This document shows positions 35,342 through 42,886 of a DNA stretch of 64,000 nt, in pieces. How positions within the stretch are numbered: the stretch's first letter is position 1; every line of letters begins with the position of its first letter. Source of the stretch: JBBQKG01 sp038326655 (GTDB taxonomy: Bacteria; Actinomycetota; Thermoleophilia; Solirubrobacterales; JBBDJG01). A program made the position numbers and the translations under genes. The notes under the pieces are model-generated. The model searched no databases. It was given only the letters and a program-made list of their open reading frames with translations, and had not been told where the DNA came from. Location: positions 1 to 64,000 of the forward strand of contig JBBQKG010000010.1 of the NCBI GenBank assembly GCA_038326655.1, written 5' to 3'.

Positions 35342-37141
35342 ATGAACGCGGATTCCGGAGCAGCGATTCGTGCGCCGAAGCATCTTCGGCCGGCGATCGT
35401 CGCCGTTGACCGCGACGCCGAGTCGCTGGCGCTGATCGAGGAGGAGCTCGTGCGTCGGTACGAGCCCGATTACCGCATCGTGTGCGAGCGGTCGACCACC
35501 GCGGCGCTCGCCGAGCTGGAGCACATGCAGGAGTCCGGGGAAGGCGTCGCGATCGTGCTAGCCGAGCACTGGGCGGACGGCCTCACCGGCGGCGAGTTCC
35601 TCGTCGAGGTCCGTCGTCTCCATCCCGAGGCCAAGCGCGCGCTGCTGATCAGATGGGGCGCATGGGGCGACCGGCCGACCGCCGACGCGATCCTCCGCGC
35701 GATGGCGCTCGGGCACATCGACTACTACGTGCTGAAGCCCTGGCGCCCGAGGGACGAGCTGTTTCATCGCACGATCTCCGAGTTCCTCCACGAATGGTCG
35801 CGCCTGAACCGGCCCGACTCCAAGGAGATCCGCGTGGTCGCGAATCAGTGGTCTCCCGGCGGTCACGCGATCCGCACGCTGTTCGCCCGCAGCGGCGTGC
35901 CGCATGCGTTCTACACGAGCGACTGCGAGGCGGGCCGGCGCCTGCTCGAGGCGGCCTATCAACGCGTCGAGGATCCGCACAAGCGCCGTCTGCTGGAGAC
36001 GGCACACGATCGCGACAGCGACCTGGCCGTCGTATGGCTCCTGGATGACCGGGTCCTGGTCAACCCCACACCCGCCGAGCTCTCGGACGCCTACGGCGTC
36101 GCGACGCGCCTGGGCGAAAAGGAGCGCGACGTCGACGTGATCGTCGTTGGCGCCGGCCCGGCCGGCCTGTCGGCCTCCGTGTACGCATCCTCGGAGGGCC
36201 TGCGGACCCTCACGGTCGAGCGCGCCTCGATCGGCGGCCAGGCCGGGTCGAGCTCGCTGATCCGCAATTACCTGGGCTTCTCGCGCGGAGTGAGCGGCTC
36301 CGAGCTCGCCCAGCGCGCGTACCAGCAGGCCTGGGTCTTCGGGACCAGGTTCCTGCTCACGCACCACGTGCGGGCGCTGCGGACCGCCGGGGACCGCCAC
36401 GTGCTGTCGCTCTCCGACGGCACCGAGGCGACCGCGCGCGCCGTGATCCTCGCGACCGGGATCGCCTACCGGCGGCTAGAGATCCCCACGCTCGAGGAGT
36501 TCCGGGGTCGGGGCGTCTTCTACGGCGCTTCCGTGTCGGAGAGCCAGGCCCTCGCCGGTGAGGACATCTACATCGTGGGGGGCGGGAACTCCGCCGGACA
36601 GGCCGCGGTCCACCTTTGCCGGTACGCCGCGAAGGTGACCCTGCTGGTCCGCGGCCGGTCGCTTGCCGAGAGCATGTCGCGGTACCTGCTCGAGCACATC
36701 GAGAGCATCCCCAACGTCCGCATCGAGTGCGCGACGGACGTGGTCGGAGGCGGCGGAGACACACGTCTGCGCACGCTCACGATCCACAACCGGATCACCG
36801 GCAAGACCGGCACCGTGCCGGCGGCCGCCCTGTTCGTGATGATCGGCGCCCGCCCGCACACGAATTGGCTCCCGGAGGCGATCGAGCGCGACCGATGGGG
36901 CTATGTGATGACCGGCCGGGACGCGATCAGGGCCAGGGAGGAGCAGGGCGTCGAGGTCCCCGCGGACCGCCGCTTCCAGGACTACGAGACCTGCGTGCCG
37001 GGCGTTTTTGCGGTGGGCGACCTGCGCCACGGCGCCGTCAAGCGAGTTGCCTCCGCGGTCGGTGAGGGGTCGGTGGTGGTCCGGCAGGTGCTCGACTACC
37101 TCGAGGGCGCGCCTGCGCCGGTCGAGGCCACGCGGGCCTGA
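35342..37141 (+). CDS. Pseudo-receiver / thioredoxin-reductase-like flavoprotein fusion
   Basis: 599 residues from ATG 35342. Residues 15-145 form a response-receiver-like domain: Asp23/Asp25 and Lys132 ('YYVLKPW') are kept, but the phosphorylated Asp is replaced in 'VLAEHW'. A middle part (165-245, 'RVVANQWSPGGHAI') looks thioredoxin/glutaredoxin-like. Residues 264-590 are a thioredoxin-reductase fold with FAD motif 'VVGAGPAGLSAS', 'GIGGQ'-type loop 'SIGGQAGSS', NAD(P) motif 'YIVGGGNSAGQAA' and 'GVFAVGDLRHG'. The redox CxxC is absent (YGASVSES, 394-401). So it can bind FAD and NAD(P)H but cannot reduce thioredoxin in the classical way. Confidence 0.82.
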   Translation: MNADSGAAIRAPKHLRPAIVAVDRDAESLALIEEELVRRYEPDYRIVCERSTTAALAELEHMQESGEGVAIVLAEHWADGLTGGEFLVEVRRLHPEAKRALLIRWGAWGDRPTADAILRAMALGHIDYYVLKPWRPRDELFHRTISEFLHEWSRLNRPDSKEIRVVANQWSPGGHAIRTLFARSGVPHAFYTSDCEAGRRLLEAAYQRVEDPHKRRLLETAHDRDSDLAVVWLLDDRVLVNPTPAELSDAYGVATRLGEKERDVDVIVVGAGPAGLSASVYASSEGLRTLTVERASIGGQAGSSSLIRNYLGFSRGVSGSELAQRAYQQAWVFGTRFLLTHHVRALRTAGDRHVLSLSDGTEATARAVILATGIAYRRLEIPTLEEFRGRGVFYGASVSESQALAGEDIYIVGGGNSAGQAAVHLCRYAAKVTLLVRGRSLAESMSRYLLEHIESIPNVRIECATDVVGGGGDTRLRTLTIHNRITGKTGTVPAAALFVMIGARPHTNWLPEAIERDRWGYVMTGRDAIRAREEQGVEVPADRRFQDYETCVPGVFAVGDLRHGAVKRVASAVGEGSVVVRQVLDYLEGAPAPVEATRA

Positions 37142-38019
37142 AGCGTTTCGCGCCGACGCTCGAACCGCGCGTAGAAGCGGTCCGTGGTGATGCCGAAGCT
37201 TCGGGCAAAGGCCGTCCGCCAGGGCCTCCCGAGGCCGACGCGGTCGCAGAAGCGGCGAAGCGCAATCTCGGGGCGATGCGCGGGCGCGCGCCCGGCCGCG
37301 ACAGCCCGGCCGAGCAGCCGACGGACGGCGAGGTGCCAGAGCGCGTACTCGGGATCGCGGCCGCCATCGCGCTCGTAGCTGCGAAGTGGCTGGAGGTTCG
37401 AGTCGAGCGCGCCGTCCCCCCGGATCTCACGGGCCACCCGTGCGTCGGTGGCCCGGCCGGCCGCCACCAGTGACCGCCAGGACAGCTCCTCCGCCATCCC
37501 CTCCTTGATCCAGCGATAGTCGTCGTCACCGCGCGCGTGCAGGCAGCCGCCCTCGCCCTGGAGCACGTGCACGTACTCGTGACCGGCTGCGGCGGTTGCG
37601 GAAAGGCGGTCTCTCAGCACCATCCACTGCCACGCCGGGCTGGACGTGTCGATGCACAGGAAGCCCGTATCGGCCTCCCCGACGACCGCCTCGCCCGCCT
37701 TCTGGAACGGACGGCATCCGTTCGCGCGTGCGATCCGCGCCTCCACGTGCCCGGTCACGCTGCTTCCAAGCGTCCGGCGCATGAACCGGTCCGTGAGCCG
37801 GATGCCGGAGCGGATCGCGCGCAGCTCCGGCGGCGTGACGCCGTCCTGCACGCGCAGCTCGACCGGCGTCCCCTGAAGCGGCTGGGATCGCGCCGGGAAG
37901 CGCGTGTCGCGCCAGTATGCGAATCCCGTGGCCCCGGCCAGGAGTACGAGCGCAAAGAGTCCCAGAGCCACGGTGCGACGTAGCTTTCTCCGCCGGTGTG
38001 AATACGGCGGGTGGGACAC
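37096..38019 (-). CDS. Membrane-anchored zinc metallopeptidase-like protein (HExxH)
   Basis: 307 residues from ATG 38019. A basic N-terminus (SHRRRKLRRT) and one helix (VALGLFALVLLAGATGFAYW) place the rest outside. The zinc motif HEYVH (147-151) is followed by 'WIKEGMAEELS' with the likely third ligand Glu173 or Glu177, as in gluzincin-type or peptidase-MA-like proteins. Several cysteines are outside. The substrate is unknown. Its last 46 bases overlap the end of the convergent flavoprotein gene. Confidence 0.65.
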   Translation of the reverse strand: MSHPPYSHRRRKLRRTVALGLFALVLLAGATGFAYWRDTRFPARSQPLQGTPVELRVQDGVTPPELRAIRSGIRLTDRFMRRTLGSSVTGHVEARIARANGCRPFQKAGEAVVGEADTGFLCIDTSSPAWQWMVLRDRLSATAAAGHEYVHVLQGEGGCLHARGDDDYRWIKEGMAEELSWRSLVAAGRATDARVAREIRGDGALDSNLQPLRSYERDGGRDPEYALWHLAVRRLLGRAVAAGRAPAHRPEIALRRFCDRVGLGRPWRTAFARSFGITTDRFYARFERRRETLQARVASTGAGAPSR

Positions 38020-38193
38020 ACAGCGAGTTTAATCCGGGGCGGAGAAGTCGACGCGCCCCGAATCAGCACATCCCGAGCGCAAGTTTCCCGGCGCGTGCGC
38101 GTCTTGTTGGTCAAAGGAAGGTGCGTGGTCCCCCGCCTTGGCCCGGTGGCCACGCCCAGGTCGTGGATTCGGACCTGTGGATTCATGGGCAGG

Positions 38194-38228
38194 GGGCGCT
38201 GAGAACTACGGAGGAACGCTCAGCGCCC
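38194..38228. repeat. 10-bp inverted repeat in the 38020-38318 intergenic region
   Basis: GGGCGCTGAG and CTCAGCGCCC are exact inverted copies with a 15-base loop that contains GGAGGA. Together with the hairpin at 38264-38287 it is the only structure I see in the 299 bases without a gene between the metallopeptidase start and the osmolyte-binding protein stop. Confidence 0.45.
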
Positions 38229-38263
38229 ATCGCCTCGCCCTGCAAGGGCCGACGCCCAGGCGA

Positions 38264-38287
38264 AACGGCCACCTCGCGGTGGCCGTT
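38264..38287 (-). terminator. Hairpin terminator of the osmolyte-transporter operon
   Basis: AACGGCCACC and GGTGGCCGTT pair perfectly over ten bases around a four-base loop, 32 bases after the minus-strand stop at 38319. On the minus strand it is followed by TTCG rather than a long T-run. Its position at the end of a four-gene operon supports a terminator. Confidence 0.65.
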
Positions 38288-38318
38288 CCAATGTGGCGAA
38301 GCGGGTGTGCCGGACGGC

Positions 38319-39296
38319 CTACTTGGTGTAGCCCGACTCCTTCAGGTACTCCCGCGCGGCCTGCCGGGGCGTCTCGCGGTCGACGTCGACCCGCGCGTTC
38401 AGCTCGCGCATGACCTTCAGCGTCAGTCCCTGCTGCACGAGCTCGATCGTCTTCTGCATGTCGGCCCCCGCCTTGTTCACCGTCGACTTGCGCGCGACGA
38501 AGGTGACGTTGCCGGGCGGGAACACGTGCTTGTCGTCGGCGAGCGTCACGACATCGTGACGCGTCGAGAGCTGGGCGTCCGTCGTGAAGATGATCGACAG
38601 GTCCGCCTGCTTCTTGTCGAGCACCTCGTAGCGCAGGCCGATGTCGACGGGCACGAACTTCTTGAACTTCAGGCCGTAGTTCTGCTCGAGGCCGACCAGG
38701 CAGTCGGGCCGCTGCCGGCATTCGGGTGACCCGTACAGCGTGAGGTTCAGCGACTTGCCCTTCAAGTCCGAGACTTTCGTGAGGCCGAGCTGGTCGGCGC
38801 GCTTCTTCAGCATGCCGACCGCGTTCGCGCTCGTGAACGGCGTCGGGGCGAAGGCGACCAGCCCGACCTTCGAGAAGTCCGTCTGCGCCTGGTCGACAGC
38901 TTGATTGGCGTCGCTCGGAATGTCGGTTGCCTTCTTGCCGAAGAAGGACGTGAGCGCGGTGCTCGTGTACTCGGGATAACCGTCGATGTTGCCATTCTTC
39001 AGCGCCTTGAAGGCGATCTGCTCGGAACCGAGGTTCAGGTCCCGCTTCACCTTGTAGCCCGCGGCTTCGAGCGCCTGGGCGTCGATCTCGCCGAGGATGA
39101 ACTCCTCGGTGAAGTTCTTGGACCCGACCTTGACCGTCACGTCGCCGTTGGCGGAGTTGCTCTTGATCAGCTTTCCGCCGGCGCCGCTGCTGCTGGATCC
39201 GTTGTCGTTGTTGTCGCTGCCGCACGCCGCCACGAGCACGGCGCAGGCAAGCGCGGCGATCGCTGCGATCAGGGCCAGGGCAAGACTGCGTCTCAT
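38319..39296 (-). CDS. Glycine-betaine/osmolyte-binding lipoprotein (OpuC/ProX type)
   Basis: 325 residues from ATG 39296. Lipobox 'LVAAC' gives acylated Cys25, then a Ser/Gly/Asn tether. The OpuAC-type fold follows: 'TVKVGSKNFTEEFILGEIDA', 'NIDGYPEYTSTALTSFFG', 'SPECRQRPDCLVGLEQNYGL' and 'RYEVLDKKQADLSIIFTTDA'. It binds quaternary ammonium compounds outside the membrane. It is the last gene of the operon ATPase-permease-permease-binding protein on the minus strand. Confidence 0.9.
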   Translation of the reverse strand: MRRSLALALIAAIAALACAVLVAACGSDNNDNGSSSSGAGGKLIKSNSANGDVTVKVGSKNFTEEFILGEIDAQALEAAGYKVKRDLNLGSEQIAFKALKNGNIDGYPEYTSTALTSFFGKKATDIPSDANQAVDQAQTDFSKVGLVAFAPTPFTSANAVGMLKKRADQLGLTKVSDLKGKSLNLTLYGSPECRQRPDCLVGLEQNYGLKFKKFVPVDIGLRYEVLDKKQADLSIIFTTDAQLSTRHDVVTLADDKHVFPPGNVTFVARKSTVNKAGADMQKTIELVQQGLTLKVMRELNARVDVDRETPRQAAREYLKESGYTK

Positions 39297-39357
39297 CGGG
39301 CTCGCTCCTACTGGGTGGTCACGACACGGGTACTTGTGGCGCGGGAGCCTACAGACC

Positions 39358-40068
39358 TCAGGTCGAAACCTTGAGTCCCTTCGGGGACACGACGCGCTGC
39401 AGGGTCGCGAAGGCGAGCTCGACCGCAACGGCGAGGAGCGCCACCAGGATCGCGCCCGCGAGCCGGCCGTCCGCGCCGTACACGTTGGCGCTCAGAATGA
39501 AGTCGCCGAGGGTGAGCACCCCCGCGAGCGGTGCAATTGTCGCGGTTGCAACCACGTTCACGGCCGAAGTGCGGATGCCTCCGAACATGCTCGAGAGGGC
39601 GAGCGGAAGCTCGATCCGCCGCACGACCTGTACGGCTGTGAGCCCCATGCCGCGGCCGGCGTCGATCACCTCCGGGTCGACCTGGCGGACGCCGATGTAG
39701 GTGTTCGTCAGGATCGGCGGGATCGCAAGCAGCACCAGCGCGAGCGTGACATTCGTGAAGCCGACGCCGATGTAGGCGACGAAGAAGGCGATCAGCGCGA
39801 GGCTCGGGACGGCGCGGCCAACGTTCGAGATCGTGATCGCGACCAATTCCCCCTTGCCGGCGTGGCCGAGCACGAGCCCGATCGGGATCGCGACGGCACA
39901 GGCGATCAGGATTGCAGCGCCGCTCAGCTTCACGTGCTCCCACGTGAAGCTGAGCACCTGGTGGAGGCCGCCCACGTGGACTCCCCCGGTCTGGGCCTCG
40001 CGCGTGTGGAAAATGAAATCGAACGCACCGGAGAAGTTGGAGAGCAGGGCGAAGGTCGGGTGGATCAT
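39358..40068 (-). CDS. Osmolyte ABC transporter permease (OpuCB/OpuCD type)
   Basis: 236 residues from ATG 40068, which overlaps the previous gene's stop as ATGA. Six helices ('GAAILIACAVAIPIGLVLGH', 'PSLALIAFFVAYIGVGFTN') and the ATPase-contact loop 'PEVIDAGRGMGLTAVQVVRR' identify a ProW-like permease. It pairs with the next permease to form the channel. Confidence 0.9.
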   Translation of the reverse strand: MIHPTFALLSNFSGAFDFIFHTREAQTGGVHVGGLHQVLSFTWEHVKLSGAAILIACAVAIPIGLVLGHAGKGELVAITISNVGRAVPSLALIAFFVAYIGVGFTNVTLALVLLAIPPILTNTYIGVRQVDPEVIDAGRGMGLTAVQVVRRIELPLALSSMFGGIRTSAVNVVATATIAPLAGVLTLGDFILSANVYGADGRLAGAILVALLAVAVELAFATLQRVVSPKGLKVST

Positions 40069-40787
40069 GCAGCGTTCACCCTCCGCCACGGCGTGAGCAG
40101 GCGCTGCGCGACGAGCAGCACCACGTCGAGCGCAAGCGCAAGCAACAGGGCCAGACCGCCCGCCGCGACCACGCCGGTCTTGAAGGTGATGTTGCTCCCG
40201 GAGATGATCTCGCTCCCGAGACCGCCGGCCCCCGCGAACACGGCCAGCGTCGCGAGGCCGACGGTGCTGGTGGAGGCGATCCGGAGGCCCGCGACGATAT
40301 CGGGCAGCGCGAGCGGCAGCTCCACGCGCCACAGCAGCTGCCGATCGGTCAAGCCCATTCCGAGTCCCGCGTCCTTCGCGTCCACGGGCACGTTCTCGAG
40401 GCCGATGATGATGTTCCTGAAGATGATCTGGAGCGTGTAGGCGGTAAGCGCGATCACCGCCGTGAGCGTGCCGCGCCCCGTGATCGGAAGCAGCAGGAAG
40501 AACACCGCCAGGCTGGGCAGCGTGTAGAGGATGCCGGTGAAGCCGAGGATCGGCCCGACGGCCCAGCGCCGGCGCCGCGTGAGCAATGCCAGCGCGAACG
40601 CGATCGCGAAGCCGATCGCGACCGAGGTCACCGTCAGCACGACGTGCTGGACGAGCGGCTGCGTGTAGCGGTCGAAGTGGTCGACGATCCAGCCCGGGCA
40701 CAACCTATTCTTCTCGATGCAGCTGTTGCCGCTCCGGCTGCGAATCTGGACCTGCGCCAGCACGGGCACCACCACGGAGGACAGCAT
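40065..40787 (-). CDS. Osmolyte ABC transporter permease (OpuCB/OpuCD type)
   Basis: 240 residues from ATG 40787. The N-terminal extracytoplasmic stretch with two cysteines (NSCIEKNRLCPGW) is followed by six helices ('YTLPSLAVFFLLLPITG') and the coupling loop 'VDAKDAGLGMGLTDRQLLWR'. It is homologous to the adjacent permease. It sits 20 bases after the ATPase gene's stop. Confidence 0.9.
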   Translation of the reverse strand: MLSSVVVPVLAQVQIRSRSGNSCIEKNRLCPGWIVDHFDRYTQPLVQHVVLTVTSVAIGFAIAFALALLTRRRRWAVGPILGFTGILYTLPSLAVFFLLLPITGRGTLTAVIALTAYTLQIIFRNIIIGLENVPVDAKDAGLGMGLTDRQLLWRVELPLALPDIVAGLRIASTSTVGLATLAVFAGAGGLGSEIISGSNITFKTGVVAAGGLALLLALALDVVLLVAQRLLTPWRRVNAA

Positions 40788-40807
40788 TTGCCTACCCGGC
40801 CTCTCGC

Positions 40808-41989
40808 CTAGCTCGCCACGCGTTCGGCCGGCCCCATCGCCTGCTCGGTGGCCCGGCTCGAGGACAGGAAGTGGGAGATCAGCTCGACCGACAGGACGCC
40901 TGCGACCCGGCCGTGCTCGTCGACGACCGGCCCGTATTGGGTGTCCGAGCGCAGCAGGTCCGAGAGCGCGTCGCGCACGATGTCGTCCAGCTCGACGATC
41001 GGCTCGGCCGCGGTGTCAGGCGTCTCCGGCACCGTGTCGTGGGCGAGGTCGCGCTCGGAGAGCCATCCCACCGGGCGGCCCTCGGAGTCGATCAGCAGCG
41101 GGTGTGGAACGTCGGCCTCCGCGAGCGCGGCACGCACGTCCGCGGTCGGCCGGCCGGCGTGCGCGAGCGGCGCTTTCCAGAGGTCCACGTCGCGCACGCG
41201 CAACAGCGACAGGCGCTTCAACGCGCGGTCGGCGCCGACGAAGTCCTCGACGAAGTCGTCGGCGGGATGCATCAGCAGCTCCGGCGGCGTGGCGTACTGC
41301 GCGAGCACCCCTCCCTTCCGCAACACCGCCACCCGATCGCCCATCTTGATCGCCTCGTCGATGTCGTGGGTGACGAACAGGATCGTCTTGCGGATCTCTG
41401 CCTGAAGTCGCAGGAACTGGTTCTGGAGGCGCTCCCTGTTGATCGGGTCGATCGCACCGAACGGCTCGTCCATCAGCATCACGGGCGGGTCCGCCGCAAG
41501 CGCACGGGCGACCCCGACGCGCTGGCGCTGGCCTCCGGAGAGCTGCGCCGGATAGCGGTCGCGCAGATCGTCGGGCAACGAGACCAGCTCGAGCAGCTCG
41601 TTCACCCGCTCCGCGATCCGCTGCCTGTCCCAGCCGAGCAGCCTCGGCACGGTCCCGATGTTCTCCCCGATCGTGAGATGCGGAAAGAGGCCCACCTGCT
41701 GGATCACGTATCCGATGCCGCGGCGCAGCTCCGCGGCCGGGCGCTTGCGGATGCTCTGACCGTCGAGCAGGATGTCGCCGTCGGTCAGCTCGATCATCCT
41801 GTTCACGAGCCGGAGCGCGGTCGTCTTGCCGCACCCGGATGGGCCCACCAGCACGCAGATGTCCCCCGCCGGGACCTCCAGCGTGAGGCTCTGGATCGCG
41901 GGCGCATCCTGGCCTCGATAGCGCTTCGTCGCCTGCCGAAACTCGACGGATGCAGCGGTTCCTGTGGTCGCGGCGCGGTCCCCTGCCAC
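40808..41989 (-). CDS. Osmolyte ABC transporter ATPase with CBS domains (OpuCA/ProV type)
   Basis: 393 residues from GTG 41989. The ATPase core shows 'VGPSGCGKTT', 'QQVGLFPHLTI', 'LSGGQRQRVGVARAL', 'VMLMDEPFGAID' and 'FVTHDIDEAI'. Residues about 265-375 form a tandem CBS module ('PHPLLIDSEGRPVGWLSERD', 'YGPVVDEHGRVAGVLSVEL'). In OpuA the CBS pair senses ionic strength or nucleotides and gates uptake, so similar control is likely. First gene of the operon. Confidence 0.92.
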   Translation of the reverse strand: MAGDRAATTGTAASVEFRQATKRYRGQDAPAIQSLTLEVPAGDICVLVGPSGCGKTTALRLVNRMIELTDGDILLDGQSIRKRPAAELRRGIGYVIQQVGLFPHLTIGENIGTVPRLLGWDRQRIAERVNELLELVSLPDDLRDRYPAQLSGGQRQRVGVARALAADPPVMLMDEPFGAIDPINRERLQNQFLRLQAEIRKTILFVTHDIDEAIKMGDRVAVLRKGGVLAQYATPPELLMHPADDFVEDFVGADRALKRLSLLRVRDVDLWKAPLAHAGRPTADVRAALAEADVPHPLLIDSEGRPVGWLSERDLAHDTVPETPDTAAEPIVELDDIVRDALSDLLRSDTQYGPVVDEHGRVAGVLSVELISHFLSSSRATEQAMGPAERVAS

Positions 41990-41999
41990 CGCCGGGATG

Positions 42000-42425
42000 C
42001 TACCGAGCGCGGGCGGGCGGCTTCGGCACGTCCTCCCACTTCATGCGCGGGTGCACGAGCAATCGCAGCTTGGCCCGATGCGGCAGCTGCTGTCCGTGGA
42101 AGAGGGTGGCGATCGCCTCGTCGGCGGCCGATCCGGGAACGCAGACGACCAGCATGCGGCAGTGGCGGGCGAAGGTCTCGAGCCGGCCCGGCAAGCTGGA
42201 GTCCGCGATCTCGGTTGCCGAGATGGCCTTGCCGAGGGTCATCCTGCGACCGTCCCGTCCGACCACATCCGGACGGAGCCGGCCCGGCCGCAGGCCCAAG
42301 AGCTTGACCGGCCGCGGCCTGCTGTGGCCCGGAGCGTCGGCTGCTTCGACGGTGATGCCCTCCTGCTGCATGCAGCGCATCAGGTGCTGTACCAGCTCAT
42401 CGTGGGTCGGCTCTTCGGCTGGCAT
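42000..42425 (-). CDS. Hypothetical protein, possible PD-(D/E)xK-like fold
   Basis: 141 residues from ATG 42425 (MPAEEPTHDELVQHLMRCMQ). The segment 'HSRPRPVKLLGLRPGRLRPD' followed by 'VVGRDGRRMTLGKAISATE', then 'LETFARHCRMLVVCVPGSA', resembles the beta-hairpin order of restriction-endonuclease-like proteins (Asp, then a Gly-Lys-Ala strand). The usual (D/E)xK triad is only partly visible, so activity is doubtful. It ends 11 bases before the osmolyte ATPase start on the same strand, but no functional link is evident. It is divergent from the YCII gene. Confidence 0.5.
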   Translation of the reverse strand: MPAEEPTHDELVQHLMRCMQQEGITVEAADAPGHSRPRPVKLLGLRPGRLRPDVVGRDGRRMTLGKAISATEIADSSLPGRLETFARHCRMLVVCVPGSAADEAIATLFHGQQLPHRAKLRLLVHPRMKWEDVPKPPARAR

Positions 42426-42541
42426 CGCGAGGCGTGATCCTATCCTCGACGCGGGAGCCCAAAATCGGCGTCCGGCAGGCTGTCGATTTCGGGCGTTCCC
42501 GTTCGTCTCAAAGCCGACCATACTTTCCCAAGGAGGAAGCG

Positions 42542-42886
42542 ATGACGTACATGCTCCAGATCTTCTCGAGCGACGCGGGGGTCGAGTTCGACAGCCTGAC
42601 GGAGGACGAGCAAAACGCGATCCACGGCGAGTATCTTGCGATCTCGAATGCTCCAGGCGTGACCGCCGGGGCCCAGCTCGAGCCCGCCACGACAGCGACC
42701 ACCGTGCGCGTACAGGACGGTCAGACGTTGACCACGGACGGGCCCTTCGTCGAGACCAAGGAGGCGCTCGGCGGCTACTACCTGTTCGACGCCGGCGACG
42801 TCGATGCCGCGATCGAGCTGGCCGCCCGCATTCCGGCAGCCCGGATGGGTGGCGCCGTCGAGGTACGCCCGGTGGTGCAGCGGTAA
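42542..42886 (+). CDS. YCII/DGPF-domain protein, partner of ECF42 sigma
   Basis: 114 residues from ATG 42542 with AAGGAGGAAGCG upstream. The motif 'TTDGPFVETKEALGGYYLFD' identifies the DGPF/YCII family, which in actinobacteria and proteobacteria accompanies ECF42 sigma genes. The family fold is ferredoxin-like; its role with the sigma factor is not settled. The stop TAA overlaps the presumed start of the sigma gene. Confidence 0.88.
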   Translation: MTYMLQIFSSDAGVEFDSLTEDEQNAIHGEYLAISNAPGVTAGAQLEPATTATTVRVQDGQTLTTDGPFVETKEALGGYYLFDAGDVDAAIELAARIPAARMGGAVEVRPVVQR

